DNA of 64,000 nucleotides from JAEUJZ01 sp964460115 (GTDB lineage Bacteria > Myxococcota_A > Polyangia > Palsa-1104 > JAEUJZ01): assembly GCA_964460115.1 (NCBI GenBank), contig CAYWPR010000026.1, forward strand, positions 8,535 through 72,534. Reading direction: 5' to 3'. This document shows positions 34,739-43,352 of the stretch, one piece after another. The position numbers were made by a program, and so were the translations under genes. Position 1 is the first letter of the stretch. Each line of letters starts with the position of its first letter. Below the pieces are notes generated by a model, which was not told where the DNA came from, did no database searches, and saw only the letters and a list, made by a program, of their open reading frames with translations.

Positions 34739-36133
34739 ATGCGTACTTTGGCCCTGCCGTTTATCGTCTGTGCAGTTTTTATTTCGTGTAGCCAAGGAGG
34801 CGCCATGGACCAGCCGCTTTCTTGCGAGGCGTTGGCGGAAAATTCGGCCAGTGGCCAAAGTGCAACGCCAAACCAGTTGTATGCCGAGCTGCGCACCGCA
34901 ACTGCAAACGCTCCGGCCATTGGCCTTCGCTTAAACGGTGGCATGGGCAACTATTCGGCGGTCTATGGCTTTAGCCAATGCGACATAAGCGGCCAGTATT
35001 TCGTGGATCGGCTGGTTTTAGTCAGCGCCTCGGGAAAGCCGGTAGCGGTGGCCAGCCTTATAAACCCGGGTGGTAATACCTACAGCGTCAAATTTCAAAA
35101 TGGGCTTAGCGTCACCACCGCCGCTTTTGCCAATAACAGCATTCTGTATGCACCGACGAGCACCACGCCCGTCATCAAAGTGCAAAGCATTTCACCAGGC
35201 GGCAATACCATTCGCCAGGGCGAGCATCTTAGCGTGCAGATATCGCTTAGCGCCGACCCCTGTGGCGGCGTTCGTGAAAGCCAGTGGTGGCTGGTCAGCG
35301 CCACAGCCGGAAATCTCAAAAGCGCTCCGGCGATTGTTTCCAGCGGAAGTGGCACCGCGCGCATCTATATCTCGCCGAAATTGCCCGCCGCCGCCAACTA
35401 TTACATAGAGGGACTTGTGACGCTGCAAAGCGGTCGCATTGTGCGCATTGTACGCAGAGGCGGCGCGACCAATCCCGACAGTTATCAGCTTATCGAAGCC
35501 ATTAGTGGCCGCATCCTTAGCGACGTGGGAGCCTCGGCAGTGGCCATTTCTGTGAGCGAAAATGCCGCCGCCGATTCTTTGCCGCCGGCAGCGGTGGCCG
35601 CGACGGCGATGCCTACAGAAGCTGCGCCTTGTCAGCGAATCAATCTATCGCTGGCAATTGTCGACGACAAAGGCCTTTTGCCCATGCAGCGGGTAAAATT
35701 TTTTGTCGGTCCTGCCGATCGTCCGACGCTGACCTCAGTGATTCTGACCGGCGGTAGCATGCTTTCGGGCAGCTTCGTCGTTCCGGCCAATGCACCTTTG
35801 GGCAATTGGTACGGCTATCCCGAGCTCGTGTACGACGCCGCCGGCAATCAAACGCGCGGTGCCTTTTTTGGCAAGGACAAGTTCAGCCTGATTGCCACCG
35901 CCGATTCGAGCATGACCGGGCCACCGGTGATGGCTGCGACTTTTGTAGTATCTGATTCCGCAGCGTCTACGCCGAATTTGGCGGATATGGGCCCAGGGAC
36001 TTTGCCGGATATGAGCACCGCGCAGTACCCGGCGATGCTGACCATGCTTTTGGCATCGCCGAGTGCAATCAGCAAAGAAGGCGATATGGTCACGGTGCAA
36101 ATGAACTGGAGCGATCCGACGGGAATTTTATAA
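34739..36133 (+). CDS. large putative lipoprotein, beta-rich
   Basis: 464 aa. Signal peptide with lipobox VFISC (Cys17); ribosome site GGAGG before the ATG. The remainder is Ser/Ala/Thr-rich with repeated beta-strand patterns that look like Ig/fibronectin-type modules (IKVQSISPGGNTIRQGEHLSV; LSLAIVDDKGLLPMQRVKFFV; GNWYGYPELVYDAAGNQTRG). The final segment (ASPSAISKEGDMVTVQMNW) looks like the start of another such module cut short. Probably surface-exposed; no enzymatic motif. Confidence 0.7.
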   Translation: MRTLALPFIVCAVFISCSQGGAMDQPLSCEALAENSASGQSATPNQLYAELRTATANAPAIGLRLNGGMGNYSAVYGFSQCDISGQYFVDRLVLVSASGKPVAVASLINPGGNTYSVKFQNGLSVTTAAFANNSILYAPTSTTPVIKVQSISPGGNTIRQGEHLSVQISLSADPCGGVRESQWWLVSATAGNLKSAPAIVSSGSGTARIYISPKLPAAANYYIEGLVTLQSGRIVRIVRRGGATNPDSYQLIEAISGRILSDVGASAVAISVSENAAADSLPPAAVAATAMPTEAAPCQRINLSLAIVDDKGLLPMQRVKFFVGPADRPTLTSVILTGGSMLSGSFVVPANAPLGNWYGYPELVYDAAGNQTRGAFFGKDKFSLIATADSSMTGPPVMAATFVVSDSAASTPNLADMGPGTLPDMSTAQYPAMLTMLLASPSAISKEGDMVTVQMNWSDPTGIL

Positions 36134-36152
36134 GCCAGTTACAGTTCGAAGA

Positions 36153-37286
36153 TTATCGACGAAAGTGACCGCCGCCACCGCCGCGCCAAGCTGGCGCCGA
36201 AAAGTGAGCGCCGCCACCACCACCGCCGCGCCAAGCTGGCGCCGAAAAGTGAGCGCCGCCACCACCACCACCGCCGCCGCGCCAAGCTGGCGCCGAAAAG
36301 TGACCACCACCGCCGCCGCGCCAAGCTGGCGCCGAAAACTGACCGCCGCTGTGCCAAGCCGGCGCTGCAAAAGATCGGCCCGGTGCTGAAGCCTGCCATC
36401 CCGGTGCCGCGGAACGCCAACCCTGCATGGGAGCACGATACGCCGGAGTGTTATATATAGGCGCCGCTGCGCGATACCCCGGCGCGCGGTACATCGGTGC
36501 ACGGTACACAGGCACCGGGGTGTAGGGCCGAGAGTACCGATATGCCGGCGGTGCGACATAACCGGGCCGTCCCCACGGGCGATTGTAATATCCGGGCGAG
36601 CGATACCCCGGATTTCCATAAACCGGGCGGTGCCAGCCCCAGCCTCCGTAGATCGGCGCGGGCCGCCTATAGTAGTAGTTTCCGCCGAGGTAGTACTGGC
36701 GGTAATACCCATTGAAGTAGTTTGCGTAATACGGCCGATCGACGTAATACGCAGGGGCGTATGCGCCCGCATAGACATAGGCGCCACCGTCCCAATTGAA
36801 CGGCAGGGCAATCGGCGCGAACAAGTGGCGGTGCATCCAGTTCATGTAGCAGAACCCACCGCCGTAGGTGGCTTCGATCGGATGATCGGTACGGTAGACG
36901 TAACTTTGATCCTGATAGCCAAAGTCGGCGGGATCTCCGACGAAGTAAGCCATGCCGTTGGCCATGCGAAACAGATTTCGATCAAAGACCGGGTAGGGAT
37001 GCTCGTGGGCACCGGTGTGCGCGCAGAATCCCCCTCCTTGATCATAAGGAACCGGATGCTGGCCAAAGTAAGCAAAAGCGGCGGGTGCTTGCGGCGCAAC
37101 CATAGGCTGGGGAACGGATGGCTGGCTCGAATCGTAGTCGTAGGCGCCAGCGCCATCCTGGGCAAAGTCCGGTCCAGCGCTAAGCTGGACGCCCGTCGTG
37201 TCTTGGGCGCCGTATGTAACTTGCGCAGACGCCGGAGCAGTACTAAGGGCTAGCAGCGTGCTGAATCCGAAAACTAAGCTTTTCAT
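36153..37286 (-). CDS. secreted Tyr/Pro-rich protein with C-terminal Gly-rich repeats
   Basis: 377 aa from the ATG at 37286 (GGAGGAG upstream). A signal peptide ends at ASAQV. Residues ~75-150 hold a Cys/His-containing domain (FCAHTGAHEHPYPVFDRNLF ... GGGFCYMNWMHRHLFAP) that recurs in myxobacterial secreted proteins as far as I recall. The middle is Tyr/Pro/Arg-rich (YRAPGYR, YYNRPWGRPGY). The last ~80 residues are four or five HFSAPAWRGGGGG units. The composition suggests a structural or surface-coating protein; no catalytic function is proposed. Confidence 0.75.
   Translation of the reverse strand: MKSLVFGFSTLLALSTAPASAQVTYGAQDTTGVQLSAGPDFAQDGAGAYDYDSSQPSVPQPMVAPQAPAAFAYFGQHPVPYDQGGGFCAHTGAHEHPYPVFDRNLFRMANGMAYFVGDPADFGYQDQSYVYRTDHPIEATYGGGFCYMNWMHRHLFAPIALPFNWDGGAYVYAGAYAPAYYVDRPYYANYFNGYYRQYYLGGNYYYRRPAPIYGGWGWHRPVYGNPGYRSPGYYNRPWGRPGYVAPPAYRYSRPYTPVPVYRAPMYRAPGYRAAAPIYNTPAYRAPMQGWRSAAPGWQASAPGRSFAAPAWHSGGQFSAPAWRGGGGGHFSAPAWRGGGGGGGGAHFSAPAWRGGGGGGAHFSAPAWRGGGGGHFRR
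36183..36372. repeat. direct repeats encoding HFSAPAWRGGGGG
   Basis: Four near-identical copies of a unit with core CGCCAAGCTGGCGCCGAAAA, separated by variable runs of CCACCACCGC-type triplets, plus a degenerate fifth near 36352. Spacing varies from about 39 to 52 bp because the glycine run differs in length. Such triplet runs are prone to slippage, so length may differ between strains. Confidence 0.8.
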
Positions 37287-37498
37287 TTCGCTCCTCCTGC
37301 CATTGCCTAGTAGCCAAAAGCAGGCCAACCCTCAAAATTGTGCCGAAATGGCTAGTTTCCGACGGCAGAAAGAATTTCTTGAATAAACGGTGTAACAATC
37401 TAGCTGCACGGGCTGTGAACGGGCGGTCACATTTTCGCCGAAGTTCGCAAAAGTTTTCTTGCACCCCTTGCCGGATCGTTGTTAGGTCCAGAGTTATC

Positions 37499-38128
37499 AT
37501 GAGCTGGCGTCAGATCATCGGACGTATCATCGCGGCGACGTTGCTGTGGAGTGCGACATCCGTCGATGCTGCGCAGCACCTGCACCCGCGCAGCAAAGCC
37601 CAAAAGCTGTCAGTGTCAGCGCCAGTGTCCGTCGCGGTGGAACATTTCACGACCCATGCCACCTACAATCTGCGGCCCGATCGGCGCTTCGGCGCTTTTT
37701 CGAACCGAGTAATGGGCAATATCGCGCAGCTTTTGCGCTGCCATCATACGGGGCGCCGCCATGCCATAAGCCCCCGGCTGGTGGAGATTCTTTATGCGAC
37801 CGCGCGTCACTTTGGCAGCGCCAAAATGTACGTCATTGCCGGATATCGCGCGCCGCGCATCGCTCGCGAAAAAGGCAATCCCAAAAGTCCGCACAAACGC
37901 GGAGTGGCTTGTGATTTTCGACTGACCGATGTCTCGATCGAGGCCTTGCGCGATTATTTGCGCAGCAAATATCACAACATCGGCGTTGGCTATTATCCAA
38001 ATTCGGGGTTTATACACGTCGATGTGGACCGCCGCCGGCCTGCTTACTGGATAGATTATTCTGCGCCCGGTCAGCGGGCGCGCTACGCCAGTTCCGAGTC
38101 GGCAGGAGCGCATGCTCGTCCCGAGTAG
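37499..38128 (+). CDS. M15-type (DUF882/YcbK-like) murein peptidase
   Basis: 209 aa with an N-terminal hydrophobic export signal (residues ~5-25). The zinc-peptidase motifs are visible: GYRAPRIAREKGNPKSPHKRG..D, with ligands His132 and Asp139, and His173 in FIHVDVD. The family hydrolyses peptidoglycan cross-links in the periplasm. ATG at 37499 chosen because a long upstream extension carries no signal. Its last 17 bp overlap the start of the Cys-cluster kinase gene, so the two are translated from one mRNA. Confidence 0.85.
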   Translation: MSWRQIIGRIIAATLLWSATSVDAAQHLHPRSKAQKLSVSAPVSVAVEHFTTHATYNLRPDRRFGAFSNRVMGNIAQLLRCHHTGRRHAISPRLVEILYATARHFGSAKMYVIAGYRAPRIAREKGNPKSPHKRGVACDFRLTDVSIEALRDYLRSKYHNIGVGYYPNSGFIHVDVDRRRPAYWIDYSAPGQRARYASSESAGAHARPE

Positions 38129-39911
38129 CGGCCGGCTGACCCAGTCTGCAGCCATTTCCTCAAACGTCAGCTATGAGATTCTGGCGCGGCAAAATGCCGA
38201 GGCCATTAGCATTCCGCTGCTCGTCGGCAGCGGCAAATTCGCCAAGGTCTACAAAGCTTGGCAGCGCAGCGCCCGCCGCAATGTTCGGCCCGTGGCCATC
38301 AAAGTTTTGCATGATCACGCGACGCTGGCCGACGAAAGGCTGTTCAGGCAAGAAATCGACCTTTTAAAAGAGCTGACGACCGTCTCGACGGTGCACGTCA
38401 TTCATACCCTCGACATCGTGCCGCTGCCGCCGCTGTGCATGTGCGCTTGCGGCGTGCTTTATAGCCCGCACTGCCCGCGCGGCTGCGGCCATGCGCTTTC
38501 GCGGCTTTCTCGGCCCGAACTCGACTATCCACTTTTGCACTGTCCGCGCTGCGGCTATGAAATCTCGGGAGAGGATGTACAGCAGCGTCAAGCAGAGCTT
38601 TTGCGGGCTCCCGCCAAAAGCTGCTGCGCCAAAAATCCCTTGCGGGCCAGCCGGGCCACATTGGTCAATTTCGTCGAACGCGAAGCCGTGGTCATGGAGC
38701 TCGTCGAACACGGCCTCGGCGATTTTTCGACTCTGCAGCAGCAGGAATTGACGCGCATCGGCGCCTGGGGGGCCTTTTGCACGACTGCACAGCAAAAAAC
38801 GCGTCTGTTTCCGCGCTTGCGCCGGCGCCTGCGGCAGAGCTTTTTTGCCGAGCCGCCGGGCGTGCTGGCCCAGCGGGTGGTGCTGCTGCAAAAACTTTAT
38901 CTGATGGTGCAGCTTGCCGAAGCGGTGGCGTGGCTGCACGGCGAAAAGAAAATCGTCCACAAGGACCTGGCTCCCGACAACATCATGGTTCAGGCCATCG
39001 ACGGCGTCGCCGGCCTCAGCGATTGGCGCGGAGAAGCCGCTTGCGATTTGCGCACGCGACTGCGCGGCCGGGCCAGTTTTCCAAGCTTTGACCTCAAAGT
39101 CATCGACTTTGGTCTTGCCGACAAAGATGAGCTGTCGCGCAGTTGGTACGAAGAGCAGGATGTCGTCGCCTCGGCCATCAAAATGCCCTACTTGTCGCCA
39201 GAGGCCAGGCGTCGCAAAGAGCGCATCAGTGAACCGCTGGAGATTGGCGAAGCAAGCAATTCCTTTCGCATCTCGGCCAACCTGTTTGGGACCTATTTGT
39301 CGGTCCTGCCCGGAGACCTCGTCGCCGAGCTTAGCGACAGCCGGCATGATCACGATTTGTCCATCGTGCGGGTCGAGCCGGATGGTCAAGGGGGGGCTCT
39401 GGCCTATTTTCAGGGCACGCCGGGCTCGCGCGCTAGCAACCCGAAGTATGAGCTTGTGCGGCGGCTCGGCGAGCCGCACGACATTTACGCCGTCGGCGCC
39501 CTTTTTTACTTCATCCTCACTGGCAAGCACGAGGAAGTCGATCGACTGTCGTCGCTGGTCACGCTTTTGCAAGAGGACCGGCAGCGCGCGCTGTATCTAA
39601 ATTCTTTGCGCCTGGATCAATATTACGTCGGCCGGCGCAACGCCATCCCCGAGCCGTTTCTGCGCGACGCTCTGCTACTTTTGTGCTTGCGCGCCATGGT
39701 GCGCGGCCGCAGCGAAAGCTTTGTGCAAAGCCGTATTGATCGCGGGCCACGGGCGGCGCAAATGCTATTGGCGGAAACGCGTCGCATCTACCACCTGCTA
39801 GAAGACGAGCTTTTAGAGGCCGGCAAAAACAAACGCGAGCTGCAAGCGCTGCTTGCAGCGCCTCCGGCGGCATTTGCGCTGGGCGTGCTTCTCGGCATGC
39901 GCGGCTGTTGA
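38112..39911 (+). CDS. divergent Ser/Thr kinase with Cys-rich insertion
   Basis: 599 aa. The kinase core is intact though divergent: GSGKFAKVY loop (39-47), VAIK lysine (64), Glu81, HKDLAPDN (283-290, Asp285 and Asn290), DFG (332-334) and SPE (362-364). Two large insertions are unusual. Residues ~105-175 carry nine cysteines (CMCACG, HCPRGCG, HCPRCGYE, SCC) like one or more zinc ribbons inside the N-lobe. Residues ~370-450 separate the APE motif from helix F (HDIYAVGALFYFILTG). No membrane helix is seen. Overlaps the peptidase gene by 17 bp, with the RNase Y-like gene 31 bp downstream. Substrate and metal content are inferred. Confidence 0.85.
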   Translation: MLVPSSGRLTQSAAISSNVSYEILARQNAEAISIPLLVGSGKFAKVYKAWQRSARRNVRPVAIKVLHDHATLADERLFRQEIDLLKELTTVSTVHVIHTLDIVPLPPLCMCACGVLYSPHCPRGCGHALSRLSRPELDYPLLHCPRCGYEISGEDVQQRQAELLRAPAKSCCAKNPLRASRATLVNFVEREAVVMELVEHGLGDFSTLQQQELTRIGAWGAFCTTAQQKTRLFPRLRRRLRQSFFAEPPGVLAQRVVLLQKLYLMVQLAEAVAWLHGEKKIVHKDLAPDNIMVQAIDGVAGLSDWRGEAACDLRTRLRGRASFPSFDLKVIDFGLADKDELSRSWYEEQDVVASAIKMPYLSPEARRRKERISEPLEIGEASNSFRISANLFGTYLSVLPGDLVAELSDSRHDHDLSIVRVEPDGQGGALAYFQGTPGSRASNPKYELVRRLGEPHDIYAVGALFYFILTGKHEEVDRLSSLVTLLQEDRQRALYLNSLRLDQYYVGRRNAIPEPFLRDALLLLCLRAMVRGRSESFVQSRIDRGPRAAQMLLAETRRIYHLLEDELLEAGKNKRELQALLAAPPAAFALGVLLGMRGC

Positions 39912-39942
39912 CTGTAGCCCTCGGCTGAACAACACTCTGGCG

Positions 39943-41532
39943 GTGCAGGATACATCGCTACATGGGCTGGCCTATTTGCTGCTTTTCGCGCTGGCTTTGC
40001 TCGGCGGGGCGCTTGGGCAGTTGTGGCGCCGCCGGCAAAAAGCGGCGCAGGTCGCCACGGCCGCCGGAGAAATTCAAAAGACGGCGGAGAAGCTATTGCA
40101 GACGGCGCGAACCGACTGCCAAAACTTGCTTGGCGATGCGCATAAGCAGGTGGAAACGGCCCGCGCGCGCCGCTTGGCCAAGAATCAAAAAGAATTGGCG
40201 CACCAACGGGCGACGCTTGAGCAGACGGCGCAGCAGTTGCAAAGCTGGGACGCGGCACTGCGCCGCAGCGAGGCGCAGCTACAGTCGCGCAGCGAGGCGC
40301 TAAATGCTCGCGAGGCGGCGCTTTCGGCCTACGCCGAGCGTCACAAAGCCGCCCTTGTCGCCAAGAAACAGGCCGACGCGGCGGCGCAAAAGTGCCTGCA
40401 GGAAATCGCCGGCGAGACCTTTCGCGAAGCCCGCCAGCGCCTTATCACCGAATGGTCGGAACAAGTGCGGGCCGAGGGCGGCGAAAAACTGCGGCAGATC
40501 GAACAAAGCCAAAGCAGCCCGGAGTTTTCGCGGCAGGCGCGGCGCATGCTCGATATTTCCAGCCAGCGTTATCAGGGGCATTATCTGACCGAGCGCCTGC
40601 TTTCGACCATTCATATTCTGCCGGCGGTGGCTGAACAAATCGGCGGAGCTGACGGCAGCGGTCTAGAGCTTATCGGCGAGGTCGCCAACGTCAAGCTGGC
40701 CCTGTCCGAGGATAAAGCGGTGATTCGCTTGGAAGGCCAGGACAGCTTTGGGCGCGAAATTGCGCGACGCGCCATTGCGCGCTTTAGCAAACAACCGCAG
40801 CGAGGCGGCCCCGATGCCATTCGCCGCTCGGTACAAACCATTGCCGAAGATCTGGAACGCGAAACCATCGAGCTAGGGCGCAAAGCATTTCGCGAACTGC
40901 AAATTCCGCGGGCCCATCCCGACATCGTGCGTTTGGTGGGCCGGCTGAATTTTCGCACAAGCTACAGCCAGAACCAGTGGAAGCACGCCATCGAAGCGGC
41001 TTTTTTATGCGGCATGATGGCGGCAGAGCTGCACCTTGACGTTAAAATCGCTCGCCGGGCGGCTCTCATGCATGACATCGGCAAGTCTTTGACCCATGCC
41101 ATAGATGGCTCGCACGCCGTCATCGGGGCCGACTACGCTCGGCGGCTCGGCGAAAGCGAGCTAGTGGCCAATGCCATCGGCGCGCATCATTTGGACGAGC
41201 CGTTTAACTCGGCGTACGCGCTTTTGGTCGCGGCCTCCGATGCGATGAGCGGAGCCCGGCCCGGCGCAAGGCACGAACAAGAAGGCAGCTTCGTGCAGCG
41301 CATCGAAGAGCTGGAACGCCTGGTCATCGGCATTCCAGGTATTGATCGCGTCTATGCTCTGCAAGCCGGCCGCGAGCTGCGCGTGCACGTCAAAGAAAGC
41401 CAGGTCGATGATCTGCGGGCCACTCAGATGTCTTCGGAGCTGGCGGCGCAGATCAGCGACAAGCTGGTTTTTCCGGGGCAAATCAAAGTAACCGTCATTC
41501 GCGAAGTCACGGCCGTTTCCGTCGCCAATTAG
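39943..41532 (+). CDS. RNase Y-like HD-domain protein with degenerate KH region
   Basis: 529 aa from the GTG at 39943, the first plausible start after the kinase stop. The layout follows RNase Y (membrane-anchored endoribonuclease, ~520 aa): N-terminal helix (LAYLLLFALALLGGALGQLW), long coiled coil (~30-180), RNA-binding region, HD domain. The HD motif LMHDIGKSLTHAIDGSHAVIGADYA and the C-terminal family signature FPGQIKVTVIRE are conserved. The KH segment lacks the usual GREGRNIR loop (reads GADGSGLELIGEV), so RNA recognition may differ. It may be a paralogue rather than the housekeeping enzyme; the kinase upstream may regulate it. Confidence 0.85.
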   Translation: MQDTSLHGLAYLLLFALALLGGALGQLWRRRQKAAQVATAAGEIQKTAEKLLQTARTDCQNLLGDAHKQVETARARRLAKNQKELAHQRATLEQTAQQLQSWDAALRRSEAQLQSRSEALNAREAALSAYAERHKAALVAKKQADAAAQKCLQEIAGETFREARQRLITEWSEQVRAEGGEKLRQIEQSQSSPEFSRQARRMLDISSQRYQGHYLTERLLSTIHILPAVAEQIGGADGSGLELIGEVANVKLALSEDKAVIRLEGQDSFGREIARRAIARFSKQPQRGGPDAIRRSVQTIAEDLERETIELGRKAFRELQIPRAHPDIVRLVGRLNFRTSYSQNQWKHAIEAAFLCGMMAAELHLDVKIARRAALMHDIGKSLTHAIDGSHAVIGADYARRLGESELVANAIGAHHLDEPFNSAYALLVAASDAMSGARPGARHEQEGSFVQRIEELERLVIGIPGIDRVYALQAGRELRVHVKESQVDDLRATQMSSELAAQISDKLVFPGQIKVTVIREVTAVSVAN

Positions 41533-41539
41533 CTAGGGT

Positions 41540-42538
41540 TTATAAACCATCGGCGTGCAGGACTTCGACGATGTCTTGGTACATGGCTTTGTGATTAAAC
41601 CCGCTCACCGGATCCGCAAAAAGATCGGCAATCTGGCCGATTTCATCCAGATGATCGGCGGGCACGCAGCCTAAAAATTTTCCCCAGCGCGCCGATTCAA
41701 CCGTGACCAAGCCGTCATTCACATCCGGAAACAGCGGATTGGGACTGGTCACGACAAATACCGGCGTGGCCACGGCCAAAAGCGGATCCAGCAGATCGAT
41801 GCGCCAGGAATTTCCCCACAAAGCGCCGGCGCAATCCTCGATTCCCAGCCGTCCGTCGCTGCGTCCGGCGATGCTGTAGTAAGCCACGCGCGCATCGTCG
41901 AGGTTTTCGCGGTTAAAATGCTCAATCATGTAGTTGCGCGACAGTTGGTGCAGCGACGCTTGAATGTGCGCATCTCCCGGCGGCAGGGTCAGGCTCCACA
42001 AAGTCTGAAGCAGAATATTGATAAATTCGTAAGAAAACCCGGGGACTAGGCCCAGCGCGACATCTGCCACGGGCGAGCCGCGATGCGGCGAACTAATGGT
42101 GATAAGCCCCCCCACGCGGTCCCCATAACCCATCGAGCTTATCATGTAGCGGCTGTCCACCCCGCCCTGCGAGTGAGCGATGATGTTGACCTTGCATGCT
42201 CCAGTTTGCACAAGCGCATCATCGACAAAGGTTTGCAAATAAGTTGCGCGCACGGCTGAGCTTTCAAAGGGCGGTACATGGGCCTCAAATACCGTTTCTC
42301 CGCGCTTGCGCAAGTTGGCGGCGACATTGAAGAAGTAGTTAATAAAGCCAATGCGCTCAAACCCGGCCATGCCGTGCGCCAAAATGATTGGATAGGGCGC
42401 GCCGCGACAGTGGGCCTGTGCTGCTTGCGCCGCTTGGTATGACGATCCAACTTCCTCGTGAGAAACTTCGCCGCAGCCGGGGCCGGTCACGCCGAGCATG
42501 CCAAGAATTGGCGTCAGAAATACCGTGTAGTTTTTCAT
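41540..42538 (-). CDS. secreted triacylglycerol lipase-like alpha/beta hydrolase
   Basis: 332 aa; AGGGG ribosome site before the ATG. Signal with lipobox-like GPGC (Cys22), so it may be a lipoprotein. The core matches Pseudomonas-type lipases: YPIILAHGMAGFERIG (oxyanion region), AHSQGG (Ser123 nucleophile), PDVNDGLVTVESARWG (Asp275) and ADHLDEIG (His296), a full catalytic triad. Likely hydrolyses ester-linked lipids outside the cytoplasm. No dedicated foldase (Lif) gene adjoins. Convergent with the RNase Y-like gene and divergent from the FHA protein. Confidence 0.92.
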   Translation of the reverse strand: MKNYTVFLTPILGMLGVTGPGCGEVSHEEVGSSYQAAQAAQAHCRGAPYPIILAHGMAGFERIGFINYFFNVAANLRKRGETVFEAHVPPFESSAVRATYLQTFVDDALVQTGACKVNIIAHSQGGVDSRYMISSMGYGDRVGGLITISSPHRGSPVADVALGLVPGFSYEFINILLQTLWSLTLPPGDAHIQASLHQLSRNYMIEHFNRENLDDARVAYYSIAGRSDGRLGIEDCAGALWGNSWRIDLLDPLLAVATPVFVVTSPNPLFPDVNDGLVTVESARWGKFLGCVPADHLDEIGQIADLFADPVSGFNHKAMYQDIVEVLHADGL

Positions 42539-42709
42539 CTGTAACCCCTTTTTTACGGCATCATCCGCGGCTGACTATAACGTCATAATCCTGAAAATCC
42601 TTGGCGATTTGTGGACCGTCGCGTAGGCGTAGGTGGTACAATTTTGAAGCGAATATTCGAGACAGACGGATTGAGTATACAACTGCACAACTGTCCGATT
42701 GCTAATTCA

Positions 42710-42732
42710 AATTGGAAACCTAGCTTCCAATT
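42710..42732. promoter_or_regulatory. inverted repeat upstream of the FHA gene
   Basis: AATTGGAA and TTCCAATT, 7 bases apart, 30 bp before the FHA start codon in the 224-bp divergent gap with the lipase gene. A dimeric-regulator site is plausible; no matching second copy was noticed elsewhere. Confidence 0.35.
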
Positions 42733-42762
42733 CATCGATTTTGTGACGACCGGAGGCTCTCG

Positions 42763-43293
42763 TTGTCTAACTATCGAACCCTAATGGAGTATAAAGAGGA
42801 TAAAAAGACATTTGGCCGGCAGCGCTTCTTGTCTGTTTACACCTCTCCCGTGCTATTGACGGCGAATCCGGCGCTGGCCGAGGGAACTCCAAGCGCGGGC
42901 TTTTTGACGCGCCCCGAAACTACGCCGTCTTTGCGTTCTGGCGCTTCGCTTAAGAAGCATAGCTTCATCGTCAGCGACGATTTCTTGGTGATTCCCGTTG
43001 TCAAGGCCGAAGGGCGTCCCTTTCCTGAGCGCATTGGCATCGGTCGAACCCGCGGCACCGACATTACTCTGCTGGATCGAGATATTTCAAAATATCACGG
43101 CTATTTCACCGTCGTGAAGGATCAGTGGTTTTACACCGATGCCAACTCTAGCAATGGCTCTTTTCTTGAGGGAGAGCGTCTGCAGCCGATGGTGGCTATG
43201 CTGCTAGAAGACGGAACGCTGCTGGGGTTTGGCGCTCGGCGTCATTTGTTTCGAACCGCCGTCGGCTTCTGCGATTTTTTGGAAACTGCCTAA
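42763..43293 (+). CDS. FHA-domain protein
   Basis: 176 aa. A TTG start at 42763 is favoured by GGAGG six bases upstream; an ATG at 42784 is the alternative. Residues ~1-65 are polar and probably disordered. Residues ~75-165 form an FHA domain with the expected RIGIGRTRGTDITL, ISKYHG and NSSNGSFLEG motifs, which bind phosphothreonine peptides. There is no enzymatic domain, so it is a phospho-reader or adaptor, perhaps for the kinases nearby. It stands between the lipase and the convergent trypsin-STAND-WD40 gene. Confidence 0.9.
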   Translation: MSNYRTLMEYKEDKKTFGRQRFLSVYTSPVLLTANPALAEGTPSAGFLTRPETTPSLRSGASLKKHSFIVSDDFLVIPVVKAEGRPFPERIGIGRTRGTDITLLDRDISKYHGYFTVVKDQWFYTDANSSNGSFLEGERLQPMVAMLLEDGTLLGFGARRHLFRTAVGFCDFLETA

Positions 43294-43321
43294 AAAAAAG
43301 GGTTAAGCGCCTGCCTTTGCG

Positions 43322-43341
43322 GCGCAGCTTTTTGGCTGCGC
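43322..43341. terminator. hairpin between convergent genes
   Basis: GCGCAGC and GCTGCGC pair around the loop TTTTTG, 29 bp after the FHA stop and 12 bp after the end of the WD40 gene as read from the minus strand. The stem is short and has no T-run outside it, so a two-way terminator is only a possibility. Confidence 0.35.
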
Positions 43342-43352
43342 AGTGCCGCCGC

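Noticed and set aside
36183..36372. Possible CRISPR or intergenic repeat array
   Set aside because: The repeats encode HFSAPAWRGGGGG inside a gene, with spacing explained by glycine runs.
38364..39572. 402-codon open frame on the minus strand
   Set aside because: Lies wholly inside the Cys-cluster kinase, which has clear motifs; the antisense product has none. Long antisense frames are common in GC-rich DNA.
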